Assembly: GCF_017255185.1 (NCBI RefSeq)
Contig: NZ_JAFKCZ010000010.1
Coordinates: 1 to 64,000 of the forward strand
From: Parahaliea mediterranea
Lineage (GTDB): Bacteria > Pseudomonadota > Gammaproteobacteria > Pseudomonadales > Halieaceae
Length of the DNA stretch: 64,000 bases
Reading direction: 5' to 3'
The notes beneath the pieces were generated by a model that was not told the origin of the DNA, searched no databases, and saw only the letters and a list, made by a program, of their open reading frames with translations. Every line of letters starts with the position of its first letter. Position 1 is the stretch's first letter. Position numbers and translations under genes: made by a program. This document shows positions 56,229 through 64,000 of this stretch, one piece after another.

Positions 56229-58685
56229 TTACCAGGGCCAGAATAACTGCGCAATAGCGATGCCGCTCTCACCCGCCACGGCATAGAGCAGATAGACCTT
56301 GCCGTCCTCCTCAAAGATAGCCGGGTCGCGCAACTGGTTGACCTGGCCATAGGCCACGCTGCGTTGCGAGGGCACAAGCGGAGCGTCCGCGCCCTCCCAG
56401 GGCTTTTCCGGGCGCAGGACTTCCACCGCTTCGCTCTCCGTCCAATCCATCCAGGGAACGGAGAGATCTATCCTGCTCAGCAGAATACGTTCCGGGGCCT
56501 CTCCCACGCGTGTCCAGAAGACGAGCAACTCGTCGCCGCGTTTCAGCAAGGCGGCGTGCCGCATTGTAGGGCCGAACAATAGCGGGCCTTTTTCGAATGC
56601 GGTGAGTCCGTCCCTTGAGCGATAGAACTGGCCCGGCATGGCCAGGGCGTATGTGTAGTCCTTGTGTTCAAAGGCGCGCATGTAGGTTTTACCCAGGTCT
56701 TCGCGCCCAGCGGTGAAGCGGAGGCCGTCCTGCGACGTGGCCACACGCGACACCTGGTAACCCGCGGATTTCAGACCATGGAAATACATTACGATACGTT
56801 GGTTTGTGGCATCCACATGCACATCCGGGGAGGCAATATGCGGGGTCGTCAATTCGATGAGCGGGTCGTGCGGCAAGCTGTCGCGAGTAATGCCGAGGGC
56901 TTTCATTTGCGCCTGTAGCTCCGCCAGTTGGCTTGGGGTGAAGCTCACCGGTTGTTGCGGCAGGTCGGTGTCGCGCAATTGCAAAGTGCCGGGCCTGTAT
57001 ATGCGCCACGGCCCCGTCAGCGCATCTGCATAAGCCAGGCGAATGTAATGGCCTTTGTGATCTGCGAAATACAGGTAGTATTTACCCAGCGGGTTTTGCA
57101 CCCAGTCTGGCACCCGGATCAGAGACGGCCCCTGAATGTTGGCGCCGATGCTCGCATCGAGCGCCGGGGAGATAATGGGCTCGTTTAGCAGGCGCTCGAC
57201 CTGGGGAACTGACCGCGACGCATCCGGCCATCGAGTCGCCGACAGCGGGGCCTGCGGGCTGTCGATTTTGCGGCTGCTGGCGAACACCGCGCCCTCGCCA
57301 TCACCGCGGCGTTGCTCGAGCCAGAATACTCCGTCGAACTCGCCGCTGTTGCCGCGCGTGCCCACGATATCCAGGTCTCCGTCGCGATCCAGGTCGACGG
57401 GAATCAGTTCGTCGTACATGCCCCGCACCCGGCGGGAGATATCTCTCCGCTCCCAGCCTTCGGCATTGCCGGTGTTACGGAACCAGGCCAGTCGTCCCAG
57501 GGGTCGCTGGTCGGTTTCGTCCACGTCGTCAGTATCCCGCGCGCCCTTGCTATAGCCGCCGACAAACACGTCCAGGTTGCCGTCACCATCGACGTCCACT
57601 GGCTGAATCGCCGCGATATGATCGGGGGTCAGCGCGCCGATGGCATGGATCGTCCAGGCCTGGTCCCTGGCGGCGGGCTGTTCCAGCCAGCCCAGGCGGT
57701 CCAGGTTCAATTGCGTGAGGATGTCCAGGCGGCCGTCGCCATTCATGTCCGCGAAAGCCAGCGTTTGCCCGGTGACAAACGGCATTCCTTGGCGCAACAC
57801 CGACGCCCAGCCGTCCAGGTTCAACCAGCGCGGATGAAACGCCCCGTCGCGGTTTTCCAGCCACATCAACCCCTGATGGCCGCGACCGCCGGCGACGATA
57901 TCCACATCGCCATCGCCGTCCAGGTCCACGGGTTCGGCGTTGATCGGGAAACGCAGGTTCGCCAGCGCTTGCTCGGGCCAGGGCGTATCGTCCTTCCGGT
58001 CCAGGATCGGGGTGAAGATCGATACCGGGCGACGCTCGGCGAACCACAAGTACAGTAAATCCATGACGCCCGGCTTACTTTTCTTGCCGGCGCCGGCCTG
58101 GGCCTCGCCTTTGTTGGCGGCGATCACCTCCAGTCGCCCGTCGCCATCAACGTCGGCCAGCGCCACCCGGATGAACGAGCCCCGGCCCAGGGTATTTTGT
58201 GGCCGGTAAGCCCGCCAGTTGCCGGGTGTGCGCACCTTGTCACCGGGGTTCAGGAACGCCATCAGCGCGCCGCTTTCCATCGCGATGACCAGGTCCAGGT
58301 CGCCGTCACCGTCCAGGTCGCCAATATCCGCGTCTTCCACCGCCGCGACAGATTCGCCTTCCGCCAGGGTTATCGAGCGCCAGAGATCCGGTGACGCGCC
58401 GCCAAAGGCGATGCGGACGTGATGACTGTCCTCGTGCACACTGACAATATCCGGGTGACCGTCCCCATCGAGATCCGCCATGACCAGCCCGTCCCCGCCG
58501 CGAAGGGCGATGCCCGAGGACGCCTGGTCATCGATCCAGTGTTCGCGCCAACCGATCGGCTGGCTGTGCCCGGCGGCGGCTGCCTTGACCACCGCGCGAC
58601 CGGCCTCTGGCGCAACGTCCTCGGTCTTGGCCAGGCTCGCGCCACTTGCCGACAGCAGGGCCAAACAGGCCAGAAAGCTTTTCAT
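56229..58685 (-). CDS. Secreted FG-GAP/VCBS repeat protein with C-terminal glycosidase-like propeller
   Basis: The product has 818 residues from ATG 58685 with a signal peptide (KSFLACLALLSASGASLA). Residues 60-440 hold six to eight FG-GAP/VCBS repeats with Ca-binding DxDGDGxxD loops (ADLDGDGHPDIV, GDLDGDGDLDLV, ADMNGDGRLDIL, VDVDGDGNLDVF). Residues 490-818 resemble a five-bladed propeller of the GH43/GH32-like kind (NPLGKYYLYFADHKGHYIRLAYA, and REDLGKTYMRAFEHKDY). Catalytic residues were not identified. It is the third gene of a TonB-receptor / serine hydrolase operon, 32 bp after the hydrolase. A glycan- or ester-degrading role is inferred. Confidence 0.78.
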   Translation of the reverse strand: MKSFLACLALLSASGASLAKTEDVAPEAGRAVVKAAAAGHSQPIGWREHWIDDQASSGIALRGGDGLVMADLDGDGHPDIVSVHEDSHHVRIAFGGASPDLWRSITLAEGESVAAVEDADIGDLDGDGDLDLVIAMESGALMAFLNPGDKVRTPGNWRAYRPQNTLGRGSFIRVALADVDGDGRLEVIAANKGEAQAGAGKKSKPGVMDLLYLWFAERRPVSIFTPILDRKDDTPWPEQALANLRFPINAEPVDLDGDGDVDIVAGGRGHQGLMWLENRDGAFHPRWLNLDGWASVLRQGMPFVTGQTLAFADMNGDGRLDILTQLNLDRLGWLEQPAARDQAWTIHAIGALTPDHIAAIQPVDVDGDGNLDVFVGGYSKGARDTDDVDETDQRPLGRLAWFRNTGNAEGWERRDISRRVRGMYDELIPVDLDRDGDLDIVGTRGNSGEFDGVFWLEQRRGDGEGAVFASSRKIDSPQAPLSATRWPDASRSVPQVERLLNEPIISPALDASIGANIQGPSLIRVPDWVQNPLGKYYLYFADHKGHYIRLAYADALTGPWRIYRPGTLQLRDTDLPQQPVSFTPSQLAELQAQMKALGITRDSLPHDPLIELTTPHIASPDVHVDATNQRIVMYFHGLKSAGYQVSRVATSQDGLRFTAGREDLGKTYMRAFEHKDYTYALAMPGQFYRSRDGLTAFEKGPLLFGPTMRHAALLKRGDELLVFWTRVGEAPERILLSRIDLSVPWMDWTESEAVEVLRPEKPWEGADAPLVPSQRSVAYGQVNQLRDPAIFEEDGKVYLLYAVAGESGIAIAQLFWPW

Positions 58686-58717
58686 TGGGATACGCCTACC
58701 TATAGGGGCAATCAATA

Positions 58718-59971
58718 TCAGGGCGCCAGCATGGCCCGGAAAACGGCTACCGCCTCTTCTTTCGTGCCGGGCCCCCAGGCGGGGTCCGCTGCCGTTTGCA
58801 CGATCACCGTATCGTGGGCCGGGTTGACGTAGATGATCTGCCCCGCATGACCAACCGACATAAACTCGCCCTCATCCCCCTCGGGCATCCACCACTGATA
58901 GCCGTAATGGGTACTCCTGTGTCCCGCCAGCGAGCGCACGGCCGCATTGTCCGCCGTGGTTGAAGCCTTCACCCAGCTACTCGAGACAATTTGCTGGCCG
59001 TTCCAGTAGCCCCCGTTCTCCACCATCAGGCCAATACGCGCCATGTCGTGAAGGGTCATAATCAACCCCATCCAGCCGTGCTCAATCGCCCCGGAATCCT
59101 GGTAGCGGTCAATCAGCCAGTAGGCGGGCTGTTCGGCGCCGAGCTTGCGCCACAGTTTTTCCTCGGCGTAGGCCGATACGGTCCGACCGGAGACACGCTC
59201 CAGAAGCACGGTGAGCGTCTGGGTGTTGGTGTTCAGGTACTCCCAGCTGTCGCCGTGGCGGACACCGGGCTTGGCGCGGGCGTGTTGGGGGTGTTCCCGC
59301 AAGCCGCCCGCGCCAAACGCCAGGCTCCTGGCGGAAACGCCTCGAATGTCACGCCCCATGCCCGCCGCGCCGCTATCCTCGCCAGGGTAATGAACCGCGG
59401 TCGTCATTTGCAGGACGTGCTTGATGGTGGCGCCGGCGTAGCCGCTGTCCTTGAGCTCGGGCAGGTAAACGGTGACCGGATCGTCCACGCTTTTGATCAA
59501 ACCATCGTCAATGGCGATGCCCACCAGCAGGCTGACGATCGATTTGGTTGTGGAAAACAGAATACGCGGGTCATCGGCGGTATAGCCAAAAAAGTGGCTT
59601 TGATGACGAATGCTGCCATCCTCTAGCATCATCAGGCCCGTTATCCGCTTACGCTGCAGGTAGCCTTCGATGGTTGAGGTAACACCCAGGTAATCATAGT
59701 CCCGGCCTCGCAGGGAAAGCTGCGCCTGAGCCAGCGGAATATCAACCGTTGCACCGGGCTGCAACGTCCTGACCGGATAGAGCGTATGCAACTGGCGGTA
59801 GTGAATGGGTGCGGCGTCGTTTTTGGCGCTGAAATTCGCCATGGACTGGCGAATGGTCCAGGCGGCGGCCTCGCGGCTATCCGCCGCGGCGAAAGCCGTT
59901 AGGTGGGCAACCAGGGTGACTCCCAGCAGTAATCCACGCTTGAAACAATGTTTCACAACTCGTCTCCCCAT
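58718..59971 (-). CDS. Serine hydrolase, beta-lactamase class C / NylB-like family
   Basis: The product has 417 residues from ATG 59971 (MGRRVVKHCF). Longer starts would run into the receptor gene upstream. A signal sequence (RGLLLGVTLVAHLTAFA) is present. The penicillin-binding fold shows the SxxK motif in ILFSTTKSIVSLLVG, a YxN motif in SWEYLNTNTQ and the third motif HAG in SVGHAGQIIYV. The pattern is closest to 6-aminohexanoate-dimer hydrolases and esterases rather than true beta-lactamases. It is probably periplasmic, cleaving an ester or amide of the compound imported by the adjacent TonB receptor. Confidence 0.85.
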   Translation of the reverse strand: MGRRVVKHCFKRGLLLGVTLVAHLTAFAAADSREAAAWTIRQSMANFSAKNDAAPIHYRQLHTLYPVRTLQPGATVDIPLAQAQLSLRGRDYDYLGVTSTIEGYLQRKRITGLMMLEDGSIRHQSHFFGYTADDPRILFSTTKSIVSLLVGIAIDDGLIKSVDDPVTVYLPELKDSGYAGATIKHVLQMTTAVHYPGEDSGAAGMGRDIRGVSARSLAFGAGGLREHPQHARAKPGVRHGDSWEYLNTNTQTLTVLLERVSGRTVSAYAEEKLWRKLGAEQPAYWLIDRYQDSGAIEHGWMGLIMTLHDMARIGLMVENGGYWNGQQIVSSSWVKASTTADNAAVRSLAGHRSTHYGYQWWMPEGDEGEFMSVGHAGQIIYVNPAHDTVIVQTAADPAWGPGTKEEAVAVFRAMLAP

Positions 59972-60044
59972 GGGTCTCCAGAAGGACTGCCCCACTGCGG
60001 GGGCAGTCCAGCACACGACCCGCGAAAGGCCTGGTGCTTTGGGG

Positions 60045-62387
60045 TCAGTCAAAATAGTAGGTGCCGCGAATACCGATCGTGCGGGGGTCACCCTGCACAC
60101 AACGGATCAAGGTCGTTCCGTTTACCGCATCGACAGTACCGAACATGCCACCATTGGGCTGCTCGTACATGCCGACACAGTAAGCTTCGTCATCCACGTT
60201 TTCGACGAACGCATTTACGGACCAGCGCGCATCCTGCGACATAAGGCCAATGCGAAGGTTGGCGACGGCATAGGCGTCCTGCAGGGTCTGGGGATTGCTG
60301 TTGGTGGTCGCCCCCACATCGCTGTCGTCCTGCCAGACCACCTCGCCGCGTACAAACCAGTCCATGCCGGTATTGCCCAGCGCCTGGGTCCACTGGCTGG
60401 CCAGGTTGACCTGGTGCTCGGGCGAGTAACGGTTGGGGCTGCCGGCCAGGTCCTGGGTACCGGGTTGGCCGGGAAGCGGGCTGGCGCTGCGGTAGGCGAG
60501 GAATTCGGAATCCAGGTAGGCGTAGCCCAGGGATACCATCAGGGCCTCGACCGGCGTGTACCGCACATCCAGCTCCAGCCCCTGCTGCCGCAGCTCGCCG
60601 GCGTTGGTGGTAATGAAGGTCAGGTCGGAAAGCGACCGGTCCTGGAAGTTTTCCACATCCGTGCGGTAGAGCGTTGCATTGGCGGTCATCCTGCCTTCCA
60701 GCAGGGTGCTTTTCACACCCAGCTCATAGCTTTCCACCTCTTCCGAGTCGAACAGTCGCTGCTCTGCCGTGAGCCCGGCTCCCGTCGCCGGGTCGCGCGG
60801 CACGGCGACCGAGTTGAACCCGCCCGATTTGTAGCCGGTGGAATAGGTGGCATAGAGCATAATGTCGTCCGCCAGATAGTACTTGGCGTTGGCCAGCCAG
60901 GTGACCTGCTCATCCACAAAGCGCAGATCGGGATGGCTTTCCAGCCACGCCAACGCGGCGGAAGCGACCAGGTTGTTGGACGTCACCTCGAAACTGCCGT
61001 CTTTATCATCCTCGGAATAACGGACGCCAGCGGTCAGGGAAAACGTATCGCTAATGTGGTAGGTACCCTGAAAGAAGCCGGCCATGGACTGCGCCTGCTG
61101 CGAAAATTCGCCGAAAGTCGCGTTCGTCTGCGCGCCGGCGGCGCAGACGCTGCCCAGGGCGGGCCCCAGTCCGAGACTCACGAGTGGGCAGAAATCCGCG
61201 CCCAGGTCCGTGCCCTGATCAATGTCGTAATCCTCGCGGAAATAATAGAGGCCCGCGACGTAATCGAACTTTTCACCTTGTGGTGAAATCAGCTGGACCT
61301 CCTGGGAAAAGGCGTCGCTGTAAAAAGCCGTGATTCGACGCAAATCGTCCAGCGGGAGGCGAAACACCGAAAACTCCGAGGTATCGTTTTGCCAGTCGCG
61401 ATAGCTGGTAACGGCGCGAACGCTGTGACCGGCAAAGGCGTCGTCCCAGGTGATGTCCAGCGTCGCGCCCCATTGGCGGTCGCTCAGCTTGTCTTCGTGA
61501 ACCTGGTAGATCTCGTGGTCGAGACCGGAGACGTCGGGCGCCGCGCTCTGGCCGTGCAGCAGGTTGCCGAGACCATCCAGGGTCAGCAGGTTGCTGCCGT
61601 TGGCGGATTCGGGCAGTACTTCGATAACACTACCCGTGCCCGCCAGCTCCTGGTAATCCAGGCGCAGCAGCGCTGACACCGTATGGCTGGGCTCAAACAG
61701 AAACGCAGCCTTGAGGCTTTCGGACTGGCGGGAACCTACCGTGTCGCTACCATCGTAGCGGTTCTCACCGTAACCATCGTGTTCGGCGTAGCTGGCAACC
61801 ACCCGCGCGACCAGGTTTCCAGTCAGGGCTTTATTGCCGACCAAGGTGGTGTCAAACGCGCCGTAATCGCCCATCCCGGCATCAACCTTCAGCGAGTCGA
61901 CGTCCATCTCCGGCGTCCTGGTGCGGATATTCAATGCGCCCATGGAGGCATTGCGCCCAAACAGAGTGCCCTGCGGGCCGCGCAAGACCTCGGCCACTTC
62001 AATATCTTTCAGGTTTCCCAGCACCGCGCCGGGACGCGCAATGTACGCCCCGTCTACATAGACAGCCACACTGGGGTCCATGGCGTTGTTACCCACGGTA
62101 CCGACGCCGCGAATAGAGATACGCTGGTTAACCGATTGACTGGATTGGGTGATGGTGAGGTTGGGAGCGATGGCACCGAGGTCTCGCAGGTCCTCCATGC
62201 CGGAGTTTTCCAGGAAATTACCGCTGAAGGCGGACACGGATATGGGGACATCCTGAATGTTCTCCGCGCGCTTGGTCGCTGTCACGACAACCTCTTCCAG
62301 GGCGAAGGTGTTGGCAAATGCGGGGCTGATGCTGCCTGCCGCCATCGAGATGGCCGCCGCTACCGGGGTCAGTTTACGGGCTTTCAT
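60045..62387 (-). CDS. TonB-dependent receptor
   Basis: The 780-residue outer-membrane transporter has a signal peptide (PVAAAISMAAGSISPAFA) and a TonB-box-like region EEVVVTATKR. The plug domain carries QDVPISVSAF, NQRISIRGVGT and EVLRGPQGTLFGRNASMGALN. A beta barrel ends in an aromatic C-terminus (GIRGTYYFD). The plug motif and VPxSV signature are those of the large catabolic IroN/CirA-like group common in sphingomonads and marine gammaproteobacteria. The substrate is unknown. ATG 62387 has a GGAGAG ribosome site. It leads the hydrolase and FG-GAP operon and is divergent from the LysR gene. Confidence 0.93.
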   Translation of the reverse strand: MKARKLTPVAAAISMAAGSISPAFANTFALEEVVVTATKRAENIQDVPISVSAFSGNFLENSGMEDLRDLGAIAPNLTITQSSQSVNQRISIRGVGTVGNNAMDPSVAVYVDGAYIARPGAVLGNLKDIEVAEVLRGPQGTLFGRNASMGALNIRTRTPEMDVDSLKVDAGMGDYGAFDTTLVGNKALTGNLVARVVASYAEHDGYGENRYDGSDTVGSRQSESLKAAFLFEPSHTVSALLRLDYQELAGTGSVIEVLPESANGSNLLTLDGLGNLLHGQSAAPDVSGLDHEIYQVHEDKLSDRQWGATLDITWDDAFAGHSVRAVTSYRDWQNDTSEFSVFRLPLDDLRRITAFYSDAFSQEVQLISPQGEKFDYVAGLYYFREDYDIDQGTDLGADFCPLVSLGLGPALGSVCAAGAQTNATFGEFSQQAQSMAGFFQGTYHISDTFSLTAGVRYSEDDKDGSFEVTSNNLVASAALAWLESHPDLRFVDEQVTWLANAKYYLADDIMLYATYSTGYKSGGFNSVAVPRDPATGAGLTAEQRLFDSEEVESYELGVKSTLLEGRMTANATLYRTDVENFQDRSLSDLTFITTNAGELRQQGLELDVRYTPVEALMVSLGYAYLDSEFLAYRSASPLPGQPGTQDLAGSPNRYSPEHQVNLASQWTQALGNTGMDWFVRGEVVWQDDSDVGATTNSNPQTLQDAYAVANLRIGLMSQDARWSVNAFVENVDDEAYCVGMYEQPNGGMFGTVDAVNGTTLIRCVQGDPRTIGIRGTYYFD

Positions 62388-62444
62388 GAACTCTCCACGA
62401 TTGATATTTCGTTATTGTGCTGATTCCAATTTGGGGCGCCATGC

Positions 62445-62478
62445 TATACTCGCCAATCAATGATTAATAATGATTAAT
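62445..62478. promoter_or_regulatory. AT-rich repeat operator candidate between LysR gene and TonB receptor gene
   Basis: In the 133-bp divergent gap, ATGATTAAT occurs twice in direct repeat (62460-62468 and 62470-62478). It contains the symmetric ATTAAT-AATG-ATTAAT (62463-62478). The A/T-rich dyad has the T-N11-A form expected for LysR-type regulator boxes. TATACT at 62445-62450 could be a -10 element. Binding by the adjacent LysR protein is inferred. Confidence 0.45.
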
Positions 62479-62520
62479 TGTTGGATTGCGATGCATTTTA
62501 ATCATACATAGGCCGTCGAG

Positions 62521-63435
62521 ATGGTTACCCTCAAGCAACTCAGCCACCTGAAAGCCATCATGCAGCACGGCACCGTCCACAGCGCCGCCGAGTCCCTGCA
62601 CCTGACGCAGTCCGCGCTGACCCGAAGTCTCAACAGCCTAGAGGAAACCCTGGGGGTTCAGCTATTCAATCGGAGTAAGCGCGGCATGACCCCGACGGCG
62701 TTCTGCCTGTCGATCGCCGAGCGATGCCAGAATGTGCTGCTGGATATCGAGGATATAAAGCGAGAAGCGAACCTCTATCGCAACCTGCAAAAAGGGGAGT
62801 TGAATATTGCTTTCGGGAGGGCTGTGAAGGAGTTACTGACACGCAATACCCTTCCAGCGTTTCACGCAAGCTTCCCGCAGATTGCAATGACCATCAGCGA
62901 GGGTACGCCCAGCGAACTCATCTATCGACTGAAGCAGCGGCAGATAGATTTCGTCCTGGCGGGCCTGGGCAGTTACCGGGAGTTTGAAGGCATTCGCGGT
63001 GAACCGATGAAGCCCATCCCGCTGGTCGCCATCACCCGCCCCGGGCACCCCCTGCGACACTACAAGAACCTGACCTTCCACCACATGCTGGAGTACCCGT
63101 TGATATTGCCAACCGTGGTCAATCTTTCCAATCCCTTGCTCAGCGCCCTGCAGGAAGCGGCTCCCAGCAGGACAATAACACCGCAAATTGTATGTAGCGA
63201 CAACGCCACACTGGCAGAAGTCCTGTTGCGAGGTGACTGCTGGCTGATCGCCCCCCGGATGAGCTTTGATGCAGAGCTGCGGTCCGGCAAGTTGAGCAAA
63301 CTGGACGTCACCCACCCGGCTTTTTTCATCGACCTGCATGTTCTCGAGCTGAACGGACGATCGCGCACACCGGCTGCGCAGTCGTTTATCGACATCTGCC
63401 AGGATTTTCTGCGGCAGGTGGACAGCGATGCCTAG
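62521..63435 (+). CDS. LysR family transcriptional regulator
   Basis: The 304-residue protein has an N-terminal winged helix-turn-helix (LSHLKAIMQHGTVHSAAESLHLTQSALTRSLNSLEETLG). The periplasmic-binding-protein-like effector domain follows (about residues 90-295), with VPLVAITRPGHPL-like IPLVAITRPGHPLRH and VCSDNATLAEVLLRGD. It probably controls the divergent TonB receptor operon and perhaps the downstream MFS gene, responding to the imported compound. Confidence 0.92.
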   Translation: MVTLKQLSHLKAIMQHGTVHSAAESLHLTQSALTRSLNSLEETLGVQLFNRSKRGMTPTAFCLSIAERCQNVLLDIEDIKREANLYRNLQKGELNIAFGRAVKELLTRNTLPAFHASFPQIAMTISEGTPSELIYRLKQRQIDFVLAGLGSYREFEGIRGEPMKPIPLVAITRPGHPLRHYKNLTFHHMLEYPLILPTVVNLSNPLLSALQEAAPSRTITPQIVCSDNATLAEVLLRGDCWLIAPRMSFDAELRSGKLSKLDVTHPAFFIDLHVLELNGRSRTPAAQSFIDICQDFLRQVDSDA

Positions 63436-63749
63436 TACCGCCGCTTGTCTAAGGCGCGGCATTGACTCCCCGGGCCCAATATCTCGACAGTGACCACAGG
63501 TTTTAATCCCCGCGGCTACCGCCAGTGAACTCGCAACGACGCACCGTCACCAGGCCACTTCGGCAATAGCGCTATTCTTCCTGACATTCCTTCACTTGGG
63601 GCTCTCGCCAAACCGTCGCGCCACGTATATCCGGCTCTAGCCCATTGACCGGGAACACTCCAATCCCGACTGGCCCCCGGCCATCCGGCGCAATCCACCA
63701 GGTATTGGCTACACTGTCTTGCAGATGACGCCGCGCCAGAACGGTAGCC
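63436..63749. other. Intergenic region between LysR and MFS genes
   Basis: The 314 bp include a 59-codon minus-strand frame (63572-63751, MATVLARRHLQ to VKECQEE). Its codon use is plausible and its composition protein-like, but it has no recognised family and abuts the MFS start. It may be a small gene or a gene remnant. Nothing else was seen. Confidence 0.35.
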
Positions 63750-64000
63750 ATGCACAAGGGAAATGCGTTGGAAAACCAGGACCGGGAAGCTGTGGGGCCC
63801 TACCACGCTCCGACGGGTACGCTGGTAGGCCTGAGCAGCATCTACTTCCTGCTGTTTCTTTCACAGGCTATCTGGAGGGCGACGCTGCACACCAACGCGG
63901 TGGAAAACTTCGGCCTCGACGGTGGAGAGGTGGGCTTGCTGTTCTCGCTCTACTACCTGCCCGGGGTATTCTGCTTCCTGATTGGCCTGGCCGCGACCCG
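63750..64000 (+). CDS. MFS transporter, N-terminal part (runs off window)
   Basis: An open frame from ATG 63750 reaches the window edge. After about 22 polar residues it encodes a first membrane helix (LSSIYFLLFLSQAIWRATL), a hydrophilic turn (TNAVENFGLDGGEVG) and a second helix (LLFSLYYLPGVFCFLIGLAA). The spacing of the first two segments fits the start of a major facilitator transporter. The rest is outside, so substrate and length are unknown. It is probably linked to the LysR / TonB-receptor module. Confidence 0.65.
   Translation, partial: MHKGNALENQDREAVGPYHAPTGTLVGLSSIYFLLFLSQAIWRATLHTNAVENFGLDGGEVGLLFSLYYLPGVFCFLIGLAAT

Overview
The window is a chromosomal segment of a GC-rich gammaproteobacterium. 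The gene set and order (Vfr-type CRP, trpEGDC behind rpe, AmgK-MurU divergent from lptD-surA-pdxA, rsmA-apaG-apaH, rpsU-yqeY-dnaG-rpoD) fit the Pseudomonadales/Cellvibrionales, perhaps a marine Halieaceae-like organism. That placement is inferred from gene content and was not checked by search.

Layout. 1-0.7 kb: the 3' end of an IS110-type transposase followed by an 11-copy, 46-bp tandem array of a palindromic repeat. 0.7-13.4 kb: housekeeping genes (OsmC-like protein, CRP, trpEGDC, rpe, MurU/AmgK cell-wall recycling, LptD, SurA, PdxA). 13.4-36.5 kb: a surface-polysaccharide island lying between pdxA and rsmA, two genes that are normally adjacent. Its core is clearly lower in GC than its surroundings. 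It encodes two unfamiliar membrane proteins, a long minus-strand operon (an EPS-associated MarR-type regulator, a decayed epimerase, Wzx flippase, methyltransferase, two sulfotransferases, three GT4 glycosyltransferases, a Wzy/WaaL-like protein, a glutamine amidotransferase of the AsnB type, LegC- and LegB-like enzymes, and a PglC-like initiating transferase), a divergent WecA-like initiating transferase, a Wzm/Wzt ABC exporter and a Wzz-like chain-length protein. The likely product is a sulfated, amidated and methylated glycan built on a diamino-trideoxy sugar. 36.5-49.4 kb: housekeeping genes (rsmA-apaG-apaH, cca, a pteridine reductase, folK-folB, tsaD, and the rpsU-yqeY-dnaG-rpoD macromolecular synthesis cluster), then trxC, a small amphi-Trp protein and a CAU tRNA. 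49.4-64 kb: an ABC-F ATPase, a secreted DsrE-like protein, a secreted thrombospondin-type-3 repeat protein, a PUA/EVE-like plus Mrr restriction nuclease, and a LysR / TonB-receptor / serine hydrolase / FG-GAP module, with an MFS transporter running off the right edge.

A striking feature is a family of intergenic REP-like palindromes that begin with GTAGG. They occur at seven sites as singles, inverted pairs and tandem arrays. At least five stem sequences exist, and both stem arms change together, so the hairpin is kept while the sequence changes. None was found in the polysaccharide island or in the right-hand 15 kb.
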